Assembly: GCA_029881335.1 (NCBI GenBank)
Contig: JAOUMU010000023.1
Coordinates: forward strand, 1 to 34,173
DNA: 34,173 nucleotides
DNA from: Nitrospinota bacterium
GTDB lineage: Bacteria > Nitrospinota_A > UBA7883
Direction: 5' to 3'
In this document: positions 15,337-23,967 of the stretch, piece after piece
Position numbering within the stretch: the first letter of the stretch is position 1
Layout: each line of letters begins with the position of its first letter
The notes under the pieces: generated by a model
The model's database searches: none
Seen by the model: the letters and a program-made list of their open reading frames with translations, nothing else
Told to the model about the DNA's origin: nothing
Translations under genes and position numbers: made by a program

Positions 15337-16770
15337 ATGAACAGCGCTTCCTCGCTTCTCACCGATTACTACCAACTCACCATGATGCAGGGGTATTTCC
15401 ACTGCGGGCTGAATATTCGCAAGGCCTGTTTCGATATATTTTTCCGCCGTGCCCCCTTCAATGGCGGATTCACCCTGGCCGCCGGGCTGGAGGACGCCAT
15501 GGACTTCCTTCGGAACCTGAAATTTGGCGCGGAGGAACTGGAGTATCTGAGGGAGGATGGAAGCTTCGGCGAGGAATTTCTGGAATACCTCGGTCAAATG
15601 AGGATTTCAGCGGATGTGTGGGCCGCGCCTGAGGGGACTGTGGTATTCCCCCTGGAGCCGATCTTGCGCATAATGGGGCCTCTGGACCAGTTGCAACTGG
15701 TGGAGAGCGCCCTCTTGAATATCATAAACTTCCAGACGCTGGTGGCCACCAAGGCGGCCAGAATATGCCTCGAAGCGGGGCGGGACAACGTGATGGAGTT
15801 CGGTCTTCGCCGAGCCCAGGGATTCGACGGGGCCATGAGCGCCACTCGGGCAGCGCACATAGGCGGATGCTCCGCCACCTCCAACGTGGCCGCCGCCCGG
15901 AAGCTGGGGATTCCGGCAAAAGGCACCCATGCCCACTCCTGGGTCACCGCCTTTCCCGGGGAACTGGAGGCGTTCCGGGAATTCGTGAATCTGTACCCGG
16001 ATAACGCCATCTTGCTGGTGGATACCTACGACACGCTTAAAAGCGGTGTACCCAACGCGATCAAGGTGGCCAGGGAGATGGAAAGCCGGGGCCGGAAGCT
16101 GATCGGGATACGGCTGGATAGCGGGGACCTGGCTTTTTTGTCAATCGAGGCGAGGCGCATGCTGGACCAGGCGGGCCTTGCAGACGTGAAGATAATGTGC
16201 TCCAGCGAGCTGGATGAGCATATAATCCATGACCTGAGGATTCAGGGAGCCAGGATAGACGCCTATGGCGTGGGCACCCGGCTGGTGACAGCGGATGGGG
16301 ATCCATCGTTGACGGGGGTTTATAAGATGGCGGCTATGGAAACGGACGATGGCCAGTGGCGGATGACTATGAAAAAGGCGGAAGGGCTGAAAAAATCCAC
16401 ATTACCAGGAGTGAAACAGGTGTACAGGCTCCACGAGAAGACCGGGGAGATGATGGCGGACCTGGTGGAACTGGAGGGCGCGGCGCCCGATTTTACCGGG
16501 CCGGTGAAGGGTGTGCATCCAGTAATAGACGGCGCTCATAAAGTGTACGAGGATATCGGCCATGTGGAGGAGCTGCTGGCGCCTGTCATGAAGAATGGAG
16601 AGATGGTGGCGGACCTGCCGGAACTGGCGATGATCCGGATCCGGGCCAGGGATCAACTCTCCCGGCTGCACCCCACCATGCGAAGGCTGCTCAATCCACA
16701 TGAATACAAGGTGAGCCTGGGTCCGAAGCTATACACCGCCGCGAAAAAACTGCGTGAATCCACCGTGTGA
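15337..16770 (+). CDS. pncB: Nicotinate phosphoribosyltransferase
   Basis: A 477-residue enzyme that makes nicotinate mononucleotide from nicotinate and PRPP in NAD salvage. It shows the N-terminal LLTDYYQLTMMQGY, FDIFFRRAPFNGGFTLAAGL, the active-site regions EFGLRRAQGFDGAMSATRAAHIGG and GTHAHSWVTAFPGELEAFREF, then LLVDTYDTLKSGVPNAI and IGIRLDSGDLAFLS (phosphoribosyl-binding), and the C-terminal GVYKMAAME. The start ATG 15337 is chosen because MNSASSLLTDYY is the usual N-terminus and the upstream frame is not family-like. It is followed by the ABC ATPase gene after 18 bases, so the two may share a transcript. Confidence 0.95.
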   Translation: MNSASSLLTDYYQLTMMQGYFHCGLNIRKACFDIFFRRAPFNGGFTLAAGLEDAMDFLRNLKFGAEELEYLREDGSFGEEFLEYLGQMRISADVWAAPEGTVVFPLEPILRIMGPLDQLQLVESALLNIINFQTLVATKAARICLEAGRDNVMEFGLRRAQGFDGAMSATRAAHIGGCSATSNVAAARKLGIPAKGTHAHSWVTAFPGELEAFREFVNLYPDNAILLVDTYDTLKSGVPNAIKVAREMESRGRKLIGIRLDSGDLAFLSIEARRMLDQAGLADVKIMCSSELDEHIIHDLRIQGARIDAYGVGTRLVTADGDPSLTGVYKMAAMETDDGQWRMTMKKAEGLKKSTLPGVKQVYRLHEKTGEMMADLVELEGAAPDFTGPVKGVHPVIDGAHKVYEDIGHVEELLAPVMKNGEMVADLPELAMIRIRARDQLSRLHPTMRRLLNPHEYKVSLGPKLYTAAKKLRESTV

Positions 16771-16788
16771 TCGGGACGAGGGGATGAT

Positions 16789-17487
16789 ATGAACGATGAT
16801 ACCATAGTCGAGGCCAGGGAACTTGCCCGGAGGTTTCACCTGGAAGGGCGGGACGTGGACGCGCTGTTGAGTGCGAACCTTTCTGTGCGTCGGGGGGAGA
16901 TTCTGGCGATTGTAGGAGCCTCTGGAGCGGGGAAAAGCACATTGTTGCAGCTATTGGGGACTCTGGATCGCCCCACCGGCGGAACGGTGTTTTACGAAGG
17001 AGTGGATATATTCAGGATGCCGGAGGCTCGATTGGCCCTTTTCCGCTCCCGGAAGGTGGGATTCGTGTTCCAGTCCAGCAACCTTCTGCCCGAGTTCACC
17101 GCCGAGGAGAATGTGGCCATCGCCGGGATGATAGCTGGCAAGCCAAAAAGCCAGGCGCTAAAGGAGGCCAGGAATGGGCTGGCGGCGATGGGGCTTTCCC
17201 AAAGGCTGGACCACCGCCCTGGCAAGCTGTCTGGGGGGGAACAGCAACGGGTGGCCATCGCCAGGGCTCTTGTTAACGAGCCTGCGCTGGTGCTGGCGGA
17301 CGAGCCGACCGGCAACCTGGACACCGGCACGGGAGAGGAGATCGTGGAGCTTCTTTTTCGCTTGAATCGAGAGAAAAATCAGACATTTGTAATCGTGACC
17401 CACAATATGGATCTGGCCTCCAGGATGTCCAGAAGGGTGCGAATAAAGGACGGCGCCATCGTGGAAGAGCGTGCGGCGATGGAGTGA
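16789..17487 (+). CDS. LolD-like ABC transporter ATP-binding protein
   Basis: A 232-residue ATPase of the LolD/MacB/FtsE group. Walker A is GASGAGKST at about 43-51, the Q-loop is in VGFVFQSSNLLPEFTAEENV, the signature is LSGGEQQR, and Walker B with the following Glu is ALVLADEPTGNLDT; the H-loop is VIVTHN. LolD normally works with LolC/LolE-type permeases to release lipoproteins from the inner membrane, and these usually lie next to it. Here the neighbours are pncB and the Clp N-domain array, so the permease must be elsewhere or the gene has another role. The start ATG 16789 has GGGGATGAT upstream. Confidence 0.9.
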   Translation: MNDDTIVEARELARRFHLEGRDVDALLSANLSVRRGEILAIVGASGAGKSTLLQLLGTLDRPTGGTVFYEGVDIFRMPEARLALFRSRKVGFVFQSSNLLPEFTAEENVAIAGMIAGKPKSQALKEARNGLAAMGLSQRLDHRPGKLSGGEQQRVAIARALVNEPALVLADEPTGNLDTGTGEEIVELLFRLNREKNQTFVIVTHNMDLASRMSRRVRIKDGAIVEERAAME

Positions 17488-17532
17488 AAATGGGTTTTGA
17501 GCCGCAAATGCGTATGGAGTGAGCTTATCTAA

Positions 17533-17561
17533 TTGAATAGTTGATAAATACAGGATAAAAT
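17533..17561 (+). promoter_or_regulatory. Putative sigma70 promoter of the Clp N-domain array
   Basis: TTGAAT (17533-17538), 17-base spacer, TAAAAT (17556-17561). The -10 matches five of six positions. It lies in the AT-rich first half of the 227-base gap after the ABC ATPase gene and would give a leader of about 145 bases. No CIRCE (TTAGCACTC-N9-GAGTGCTAA) or CtsR-type repeat was found in the gap. Confidence 0.45.
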
Positions 17562-17603
17562 CAAGAGCCAACACAACAGCTATCGAGGCATTTGTGTCGT
17601 GTA

Positions 17604-17660
17604 TGCCACCCGGTGGGTGCATTGCGTTTGCGCGAGTGCGCGGATTCGGATTCATCCGGT
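17604..17660 (+). other. Leader with three short hairpins before the first Clp N-domain gene
   Basis: Three adjacent inverted repeats: CACCC-GGT-GGGTG (17607-17619), GCGC-GAGT-GCGC (17630-17641) and CGGA-TTCA-TCCG (17647-17658). They lie between the promoter candidate and the start codon at 17715. They may be a structured 5' leader or chance pairing in GC-rich sequence. Confidence 0.35.
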
Positions 17661-17714
17661 TTGCTAATGCGGTGGGTCAGGTTAAGGTATTGGGTATAAC
17701 AAGCGTTTTGGATA

Positions 17715-18620
17715 ATGCAGATAAAACTGAACGAAGAAGCCAGGAAATCGATCGCCTCGGCCAAGTCTGTGGCGTTGAGACTTCAATCGGAGGAGTTGTG
17801 CGCGGAGCATATTCTGCTGGGAGTGCTGTCGCATCCGAGCGCGGTGGTGATTGAGGGGCTTGGCAAAAAAGGTTTAAAGCCTTCCGCCCTTAGCCTGGAG
17901 ATAATGAGCAATCTTCCATCCGGCGCGGGAGATCAACAAAAAAAAGATATTCCATTCTCCCGCAGCGCCAAGGAAGTGTTCCAGGCGGCGTCCAAGGAGG
18001 GCGATGCGTTGCGGGTGGATGAAATCGGCCCGGAGCACCTGATGCTAGGGCTCCTGGGCTCTGAAAAGAATCCCGCTTTCGCCTTGATGGCGTCCGCGGC
18101 TGGCGGGCGCAATGCGGAGATCAAGGCCGAGCTGAAAAATATCCTGGTGAGAGCCCGAAAACGCCGCAACATGACGGAGCTTTTTAACGAGCACGCCTCC
18201 ACCGCCATTATCACCGCAAGAGAAGAGGCGAAGAAGAATAAGAGTGAGTTTATCGAACCGGAGCATATCCTTATGGGAATCGTAGGCCATCCAGGGTCCG
18301 TCCCCATGGCGGCCCTGATCCGGCTGAAGGTGAATATTAAGGCGCTGAACGCAAATCTGGCCCGCATTATCACACAGATCCCCAAAAGACGGGATGAGAA
18401 GGAAGGGCTATCCTTTAGCGAGGATGCAAAAAAAGCGATGGATATAACCATATCGGAGTCCGAATCCAGGGGCCACAAATATATCGGACCCGAGCATCTG
18501 ATGCTGGGGGTGGTGGGAGTGGAAAACTCCGCCGCCGCCGCCGCTTTGAAGGACGCTGGGTTGGAATCGCTGATGAATTTGAGAGAGGAGATAGATCATG
18601 TTCTTGCGGCGCAAAGATGA
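17715..18620 (+). CDS. ATPase-less double Clp N-domain protein A
   Basis: A 301-residue protein made of two Clp_N domains (about 1-145 and 152-301), each of two repeats, with no AAA+ module. Repeat cores are CAEHILLGVL (E31), GPEHLMLGLL (E107), EPEHILMGIV (E183) and GPEHLMLGVV (E260). In Bacillus subtilis ClpC the equivalent glutamates (E32, E106) bind phosphoarginine on substrates, and all four are kept here. The join at 145-155 is basic (RARKRRNM). Such proteins can act as adaptors, substrate sinks or decoys for ClpC, as proposed for mycobacterial ClpC2; the role here is inferred. It is cytoplasmic. The start ATG 17715 aligns with the ClpC N-terminus. It is first in an array that ends in clpC. 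Confidence 0.9.
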   Translation: MQIKLNEEARKSIASAKSVALRLQSEELCAEHILLGVLSHPSAVVIEGLGKKGLKPSALSLEIMSNLPSGAGDQQKKDIPFSRSAKEVFQAASKEGDALRVDEIGPEHLMLGLLGSEKNPAFALMASAAGGRNAEIKAELKNILVRARKRRNMTELFNEHASTAIITAREEAKKNKSEFIEPEHILMGIVGHPGSVPMAALIRLKVNIKALNANLARIITQIPKRRDEKEGLSFSEDAKKAMDITISESESRGHKYIGPEHLMLGVVGVENSAAAAALKDAGLESLMNLREEIDHVLAAQR

Positions 18621-18784
18621 AAGCCGGTGTGTTACACTTGGTTTACTGTCGCCAGTGATGGCGGATGATCCGCTGGACCTTGGCCGTGTGAAAGCAAAAG
18701 ATAATTTTTTCGTCATGGGCGCTCACGGGTGGTGTGGGTACAACCACGCGGCTTGGCTGCCCTATAGGTTGACCTTGGGAAAAC

Positions 18785-19690
18785 ATGTTTGAAAAGTTCA
18801 ACGAAGGCGCGCAAAGGTCTCTGATTCTGGGCCAGGAAGCCGCGGCCAGGGAAAAACATGAGCACCTGGGCACGGAGCATATAATGTTCGGATTGCTCCA
18901 GGCGCCTGGGGAGGTGAATTCCTCCGTGTTCAAACGGCTGAAGGTGGATTTGAAAAAGCTTGTGGAGCAAGTGGAAATCCTGGTGGAGGCGAACAAGCCG
19001 ATGGAAGAGGGGAAGCCTGATGTTCCCTTTTCCGATTCCGCGAAAAAAGCGATAGAAAATGGGGTGGTCATCTCCCGCGAGATGGGGGAGGAGAGTATCG
19101 GCCAGGAGCACCTGTTGATCGGCATGATTTCTGTTCCGGAATCTGGAGCGGTAAAAGCCTTCAAGGACTCCGGGTTTGGGGATGTGGCCAGGCTCGAAGA
19201 GGCGATACGCAGGGAAGTCGATTCAACCAAGAAGAGAAAGACGATCCTGGCTCTGCTCAACGAAGACGCCTCCAAGGCGTTGGTCCAGGCCAGGGAAGAA
19301 GCCAGGGAGGGGTGGAACAATTTCATCGGCACGGAGCACATCTTGCTGGGAATGGTGAAAAATCTGGAATGTCCCGCCTCCAGAGTGTTGATAAAGCATG
19401 GCGTGGATATGCGCCTCCTGCAAAAGACCATCAGGGAGATAACGCCTCCGCGAAAGGAGAAACCGATGGAGGGGCTTTTGCCTCATTTCGACATTGAAGC
19501 CAAGCAGGTGATAGATAACGCTGAAAATGAAGCAAAAGGTATGGGCCACTCATATATCGGGACAGAGCACCTTCTGCTGGGGATTCTTTCCGTGAAAACC
19601 TGCGCCGGCGCCAGCGCGCTCAATCGCACTGGGGTATCCAACATCAAAAAAGTAAAGTTCAGCCTGGCCAAAGAGCTGGAGGGCAGGTGA
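18785..19690 (+). CDS. ATPase-less double Clp N-domain protein B
   Basis: Also 301 residues with the same two-domain plan (about 1-147 and 155-301), clearly a paralogue of protein A but diverged. MFEKFNEGAQRSLILGQEAA resembles the start of ClpC closely. Repeat cores are GTEHIMFGLL (E31), GQEHLLIGMI (E108), GTEHILLGMV (E184) and [10 protein letters not shown] (E261), so all four putative phosphoarginine-binding glutamates are present, and three of the four motifs are the canonical GTEH. No Walker motif or ClpP loop follows. It begins 164 bases after protein A, with a weak GGGA before ATG 18785. Probably the same operon; a separate promoter cannot be excluded. Confidence 0.92.
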   Translation: MFEKFNEGAQRSLILGQEAAAREKHEHLGTEHIMFGLLQAPGEVNSSVFKRLKVDLKKLVEQVEILVEANKPMEEGKPDVPFSDSAKKAIENGVVISREMGEESIGQEHLLIGMISVPESGAVKAFKDSGFGDVARLEEAIRREVDSTKKRKTILALLNEDASKALVQAREEAREGWNNFIGTEHILLGMVKNLECPASRVLIKHGVDMRLLQKTIREITPPRKEKPMEGLLPHFDIEAKQVIDNAENEAKGMGHSYIGTEHLLLGILSVKTCAGASALNRTGVSNIKKVKFSLAKELEGR

Positions 19691-19753
19691 CGACTTTCCG
19701 CCTTCAGGCTTCCATGGCGCTGTGTGAATCTGCTACAACGGAGTCATGAAGGA

Positions 19754-21097
19754 ATGGCAAGTGACACTATGTCAGGAGAGTTTTCCGAGGAACTGAGGGT
19801 TGCCTTGGCCGCGGCCAGGGAAAGGGCCAAAAGCCTCGGTCTTGACAGGTGCGATCTGCCCACCCTCCTCTGCACTCTCCTTGAAAACCTGGACGAAATA
19901 TCCTACCAGGGGCTGGAGCGCCTGGGGTTGGATCCGGAAAGCCTGCGGACTGGCGAGCCGGGAAACCACGACGGGAATGAGAAATGGCTCCTGGGCCCTC
20001 CTTTGGACCCAAAGGTTAAACGTAGCATGGATTACGCCATCGAGGAAGCTGGAGGCCGAAAAGTATACCCATCCCACATGCTGCTGGGCGCCTTGAAGGC
20101 GATCGAAAATTTCGGGGAAACCCGAGCCATGGAAATGACCCCTTTTGTCACGTATGAAAAGCTGAAAAGAACCATGGGCCACATTGGCGAAGAGCTGGAA
20201 CAGGTGGTGGAGCACTTTAGCTGGGAAGTGGTGAATTCATTATATTTCGCCCGGAAGATCGCCGTGGAAAGCAGGAATCTTAGGATCGGTCTCTCCCACC
20301 TTCTGGCCGGCGCCTTCATGGAGCCTTCCAACGAGGCGCTGGCGGTGTTTTCCAGTCTGGGGCTGGACAGCGGTGCGCTTCTGGAGAAATCGCTGGAAGC
20401 GGTGACCTCCGGTGGCAAGGAATGGCGCTCCATCACCAAGCCCGTGATGTCGTGCGAAACGCTGGAAGCCCTGTATCTGGCGGACGCGGAAGCGCAGGGA
20501 ATGGAATTTATGCGCTACGGAATCTGCCATATCTTCCTGGGAGTGTTTCGGGCCAACGAAAAACATGGGACGCTTCCTTTCCTCGGCGAGATGGGACTAC
20601 AGTTACCAAAGATGCGATGGGCGGTCCTGAAGATGGCTAAATGGACAAACAAACAGGACAGCCAACTTGAAAAATTCGGGGCCGACTCGATCCAGGCTCT
20701 CACCAAGGCGGCCAGGGAGGCCAGGGAACTGGGTAGCCAATACGTCCATATTGACCATATCCTGGTGGGGCTGCTGGACGATCCCACCAACAAGGCATGC
20801 GTGGCGCTGAACAAAAGCGGAGTGAATACCGTCACCATCGCCGCGGTGATCCAGTCTTCCTACAAGAAAAAGAAGGGCTCCGGTGACAGGATGGACATTG
20901 TGTCCCTCTCCGATGTGGCCAGCAAAGCCCTGGAGCTTGCCAAGAAAGAAGCTCTCTGCCGAGGTGAAAAAAAAGTAGGTTCGGACAGTATATTGCTCGG
21001 CCTGCTGGGAGTGGAAGAAGGGGTGGGGATGCTGGAGCGCGCGGGGCTTGATTGTGCCGTTTTGAAGAACTCTCTTATCGCCGACCGGCAAGCATAA
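19754..21097 (+). CDS. ATPase-less triple Clp N-domain protein C, degenerate binding sites
   Basis: A 447-residue protein with three Clp_N domains in a row (about 6-145, 155-300 and 305-445) and no AAA+ module. The six repeat cores are DLPTLLCTLL, YPSHMLLGAL, GLSHLLAGAF, GICHIFLGVF, HIDHILVGLL and GSDSILLGLL. The position of the phosphoarginine-binding Glu is P36, S107, S181, C258, D334 and D411, so none keeps Glu and only the last two are acidic. The fold pattern (leucine cores, alternating helices) is intact, so it is not a decaying gene. It may bind other ligands or act as a scaffold. I chose ATG 19754 (GGAG 10 bases upstream); GTG 19724 and ATG 19769 are alternatives. It follows gene B by 63 bases. 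Confidence 0.85.
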   Translation: MASDTMSGEFSEELRVALAAARERAKSLGLDRCDLPTLLCTLLENLDEISYQGLERLGLDPESLRTGEPGNHDGNEKWLLGPPLDPKVKRSMDYAIEEAGGRKVYPSHMLLGALKAIENFGETRAMEMTPFVTYEKLKRTMGHIGEELEQVVEHFSWEVVNSLYFARKIAVESRNLRIGLSHLLAGAFMEPSNEALAVFSSLGLDSGALLEKSLEAVTSGGKEWRSITKPVMSCETLEALYLADAEAQGMEFMRYGICHIFLGVFRANEKHGTLPFLGEMGLQLPKMRWAVLKMAKWTNKQDSQLEKFGADSIQALTKAAREARELGSQYVHIDHILVGLLDDPTNKACVALNKSGVNTVTIAAVIQSSYKKKKGSGDRMDIVSLSDVASKALELAKKEALCRGEKKVGSDSILLGLLGVEEGVGMLERAGLDCAVLKNSLIADRQA

Positions 21098-21320
21098 CGC
21101 CTACCCCCCCCCCAACATCCGCCTGGCTGGCCGCGCAGGACAAATTGTCCATGCCGCAACCAGCGCCTGACGAAGAAGGGCGAAGGCCGGAATCGGAACC
21201 AAAGAACGGTGAGAAGTGACCTTAGCCGGGTCCATCGCCAGATCCAGTCGTGCGCTTTTGAGATAATATGGCTGGACTTGTGGGCCGATATCCTTCATAT
21301 TTTGTAGATATGGAGATTTC

Positions 21321-21340
21321 GAGGCGGGCAGCCCGACCTC
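21321..21340 (+). other. Strong hairpin between the array and clpC
   Basis: GAGG-CGGG, loop CAG, CCCG-A-CCTC: eight base pairs with one bulged A and a three-base loop. No T-run follows, so it is not a standard intrinsic terminator; it could be an RNA processing or stabilising element. Confidence 0.45.
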
Positions 21341-21372
21341 CACATGAGATTACCGGACGCCATCAAATGGCC

Positions 21373-21414
21373 TGCCGCAGAAAATTGTTGCGGGCATCCT
21401 CGATATGCTAAGAT
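21373..21414 (+). promoter_or_regulatory. Possible clpC promoter overlapped by an inverted repeat
   Basis: TTGTTG (21385-21390), 18 bases, TAAGAT (21409-21414) is a weak promoter pair 95 bases before the clpC ATG. An inverted repeat CCGCA (21375-21379), N9, TGCGG (21389-21393) covers the -35. The 9-base spacer is as in CIRCE, but the arm sequence is different. Confidence 0.3.
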
Positions 21415-21508
21415 AAGAAAGTACTAGATGGCCCACAGTGGTTTGGTCCAGCGGCGATTCGGCTAGCGAAGCCATGCCACAACATATGGCGGAAAAGAGT
21501 TTACGCAA

Positions 21509-23944
21509 ATGTTATTTAAAAGATTTACTGAAAGAGCCCGGCGGGTTATTATCCTTGCCCGTGACGAGGCGGAAAAAAACCAACATGAATACCTGGGAAC
21601 CGAACATCTTCTATTGGGTGTTTTGAAGGATTCCGGCGGATTGGCCATCGCCGTGCTCCAGAGGCTGGGGGTGGACATGAAGCAGATCCGCATGGAAGTG
21701 GAGCGGAATATGCCGCACAGCTCCAACACCCTGATTATAGGAGAGATTCCTTTTACCAAGCACGCCAAGAAAGTGCTGGAATACGCGGTGGAAGAGGCCA
21801 GGAGCATGGGCCACAACTATATCGGCCCGGAGCATCTTCTGCTGGGTCTGGTCCGGGAAAAGGATGGAGTGGGCGCAAAGGTGCTAAACGGACTGGGGAT
21901 AACCTATTCCGACGTGCGTGAGCAGACATCCAACCTGATCAAGGAGCCTACGGGGCAGCCTGAAAAACAGCAGGCCAAGACCCCGGCCCTGGACGAGTTC
22001 GGGCGGGATCTGACGGAGCTTGCCCTCAAGGGAAAGCTGGACCCGGTGATCGGCCGAGACAAGGAGATCGAGCGGGTGATACAGATTTTGGCCCGCCGCA
22101 CAAAGAACAACCCCGTGCTCATTGGCGAGCCTGGCGTGGGCAAGACCGCCATTGTGGAGGGGATGGCCCAGCGGATATTTTCCCGCGAGGTGCCCCAGCT
22201 TCTGCACAACCGCCGGGTGATCAGCCTGGACCTTGGCGCAGTGATCGCCGGCACCAAGTACCGGGGCCAGTTCGAGCAGCGGATCAAGGCGATAATGAAG
22301 GAGATCATGCAGGCGGGGAACGTGATCCTGTTTATAGACGAGATTCACACCCTGGTGGGCGCTGGCGCGGCGGAAGGCTCCGTGGACGCCTCCAACATGT
22401 TGAAGCCGGCCCTGTCGCGCGGCGAGATCCAGTGTATCGGGGCCACCACCCTGGACGAGTATCGTAAATATATAGAGAAGAACGGCGCGCTGGAGCGCAG
22501 ATTCCAGCCGATAATCGTGCAGCCGCCGATCATATCGGAAACCATAGAGATTCTCCGTGGGCTGCGGCCGGAATATGAAGAGCACCATAAGGCCAAGATC
22601 ACCGACGAGGCGATTATCGCTGCGGTGAAACTGTCGGACCGGTACATATCGGACCGTTTTCTGCCGGACAAAGCCATAGACGTGATAGACGAGGCCGGCT
22701 CCAGGGCGCACCTGTTAAAGTCCACCTTCCCTCCGGAAATCCAGGAGCTACAGATGGAGATAGACAGGCTGACCAACGAGAAAAAGGAACGGATCGAAAG
22801 ACAGGAGTTCGAGTTGGCCGTGGAGCTGCGGGACAAGGGCGAGGAGATGCGCCTGAAGCTGGAGAGCATGCGAACCCAGTGGGAGCAGGAGCAGAACGAG
22901 AAAAGGCCCGTGGTGGATGAAGAGGATATCGCGTATGTGGTTTCCTCCATCACCGGAATTCCCCTGAGCAGGATAGAAAAGGAAGAGAGCCATCGTCTGA
23001 TGGAGATGGCGGATTCACTGAGAAAAAGGGTCGTTGGACAGGACGAGGCGATTGTGGCGGTGAGCAACGCCATAAGGAGGTCGCGCATGGGCCTTAAGGA
23101 CGCCAATCGCCCCATGGGCACTTTCCTTTTTCTTGGCCCCACTGGCGTGGGAAAGACGGAATTGGGCAAGGTGCTGGCCGAATATTTATTCACAGACAGC
23201 AGTTCGCTGATCCGGCTCGACATGAGCGAATACATGGAAAAGTTCGCCGCGTCCAAGCTGGTGGGCGCCCCTCCAGGCTATGTGGGCTATGAGGAGGGGG
23301 GCCAGCTGACGGAACGGGTCCGGCGTCGGCCATACTCTGTGGTGTTGCTAGACGAGATCGAGAAGGCCCATGCGGATATATACCACATGCTCCTGCAGAT
23401 AATGGACGAGGGAAGGCTCACCGACAGCTATGGCCGAAGAGTGAGCTTCAAGAACGTCATCCTGATCCTGACATCGAACCTTTCGGCCAGGATTATTGAA
23501 AAGGGATCCTCTATGGGCTTCCAGCCGGACGATCCGACGCAGTCCCACAAGAAGATGAGCGACAGCATAATGGCGGAGCTTCGCAGGACGTTCAATCCTG
23601 AATTCTTGAACAGGCTTGACGAAGTGGTCACTTTCCATAAGCTTTCTCGGGAGAATATAGAGACCATTTTCGAGATCCAGCTCTCCCAACTGGAAGGAAG
23701 GCTCAAGGAGGAGGAATATACCCTGGAAATGGACGATCCCGCCAAAGAACTTGTCATATCGGAAGGGTATGACCAGCAATACGGCGCCAGACACTTGAAA
23801 AGAGCGCTTCAACGGCTGGTGGAAAATCCCCTTTCGGAGCAGTTGCTTCTTGGGCGGTTCAAGCGTGGGGCGCATATTCAGGTACAGCTGGCCGATGGGA
23901 AGATTGTCTTTCTGGCCAGGGACGAGATGGTCAAGAGTCTTTGA
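21509..23944 (+). CDS. clpC: ClpC-type AAA+ unfoldase
   Basis: A complete 811-residue class 1 Clp/Hsp100 ATPase that unfolds proteins and feeds them to ClpP. N-domain 1-145 has repeat motifs [10 protein letters not shown] (E32) and [10 protein letters not shown] (E108). D1 has Walker A GEPGVGKT (206-213) and Walker B ILFIDEIH (273-280). A short ClpC-type middle region with a UVR-like motif ([14 protein letters not shown], 431-444) separates D1 from D2; the long ClpB arm is absent. D2 has Walker A GPTGVGKT (543-550) and Walker [15 protein letters not shown] at 669-671 is at the place of the ClpP-binding loop (VGF/LGF in ClpC), so partnership with ClpP is likely. clpP, mcsA/mcsB and ctsR are not in the window. 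bamA starts 23 bases downstream. Confidence 0.97.
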   Translation: MLFKRFTERARRVIILARDEAEKNQHEYLGTEHLLLGVLKDSGGLAIAVLQRLGVDMKQIRMEVERNMPHSSNTLIIGEIPFTKHAKKVLEYAVEEARSMGHNYIGPEHLLLGLVREKDGVGAKVLNGLGITYSDVREQTSNLIKEPTGQPEKQQAKTPALDEFGRDLTELALKGKLDPVIGRDKEIERVIQILARRTKNNPVLIGEPGVGKTAIVEGMAQRIFSREVPQLLHNRRVISLDLGAVIAGTKYRGQFEQRIKAIMKEIMQAGNVILFIDEIHTLVGAGAAEGSVDASNMLKPALSRGEIQCIGATTLDEYRKYIEKNGALERRFQPIIVQPPIISETIEILRGLRPEYEEHHKAKITDEAIIAAVKLSDRYISDRFLPDKAIDVIDEAGSRAHLLKSTFPPEIQELQMEIDRLTNEKKERIERQEFELAVELRDKGEEMRLKLESMRTQWEQEQNEKRPVVDEEDIAYVVSSITGIPLSRIEKEESHRLMEMADSLRKRVVGQDEAIVAVSNAIRRSRMGLKDANRPMGTFLFLGPTGVGKTELGKVLAEYLFTDSSSLIRLDMSEYMEKFAASKLVGAPPGYVGYEEGGQLTERVRRRPYSVVLLDEIEKAHADIYHMLLQIMDEGRLTDSYGRRVSFKNVILILTSNLSARIIEKGSSMGFQPDDPTQSHKKMSDSIMAELRRTFNPEFLNRLDEVVTFHKLSRENIETIFEIQLSQLEGRLKEEEYTLEMDDPAKELVISEGYDQQYGARHLKRALQRLVENPLSEQLLLGRFKRGAHIQVQLADGKIVFLARDEMVKSL

Positions 23945-23967
23945 ACATTTCGAACTGAATATTCCAA

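Larger units (their letters stand above)
21098..21508. other. 411-base gap before clpC
   Basis: No supported gene on either strand. It starts with a C10 run (about 21104-21113) just after the stop of protein C, holds a strong hairpin at 21321-21340, an inverted repeat with a 9-base spacer at 21373-21396, and a weak promoter pair at 21385-21414. The length and content suggest that clpC has its own expression signals apart from the upstream array. Confidence 0.5.

Noticed and set aside
18598-18792. 64-codon ORF between array genes A and B
   Set aside because: It overlaps the end of A and the start of B in another frame, has no Shine-Dalgarno, and its product shows no domain; it most likely arises by chance.
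21101-21343. 80-codon minus-strand ORF in the gap before clpC
   Set aside because: It begins with a GTG without a ribosome-binding site and its product lacks any recognisable feature; the region is better read as regulatory.
17488-21508. CIRCE or CtsR operators upstream of the Clp genes
   Set aside because: I looked for TTAGCACTC-N9-GAGTGCTAA and for GGTCAAA direct repeats and found neither; only an unrelated inverted repeat with N9 spacing was seen.
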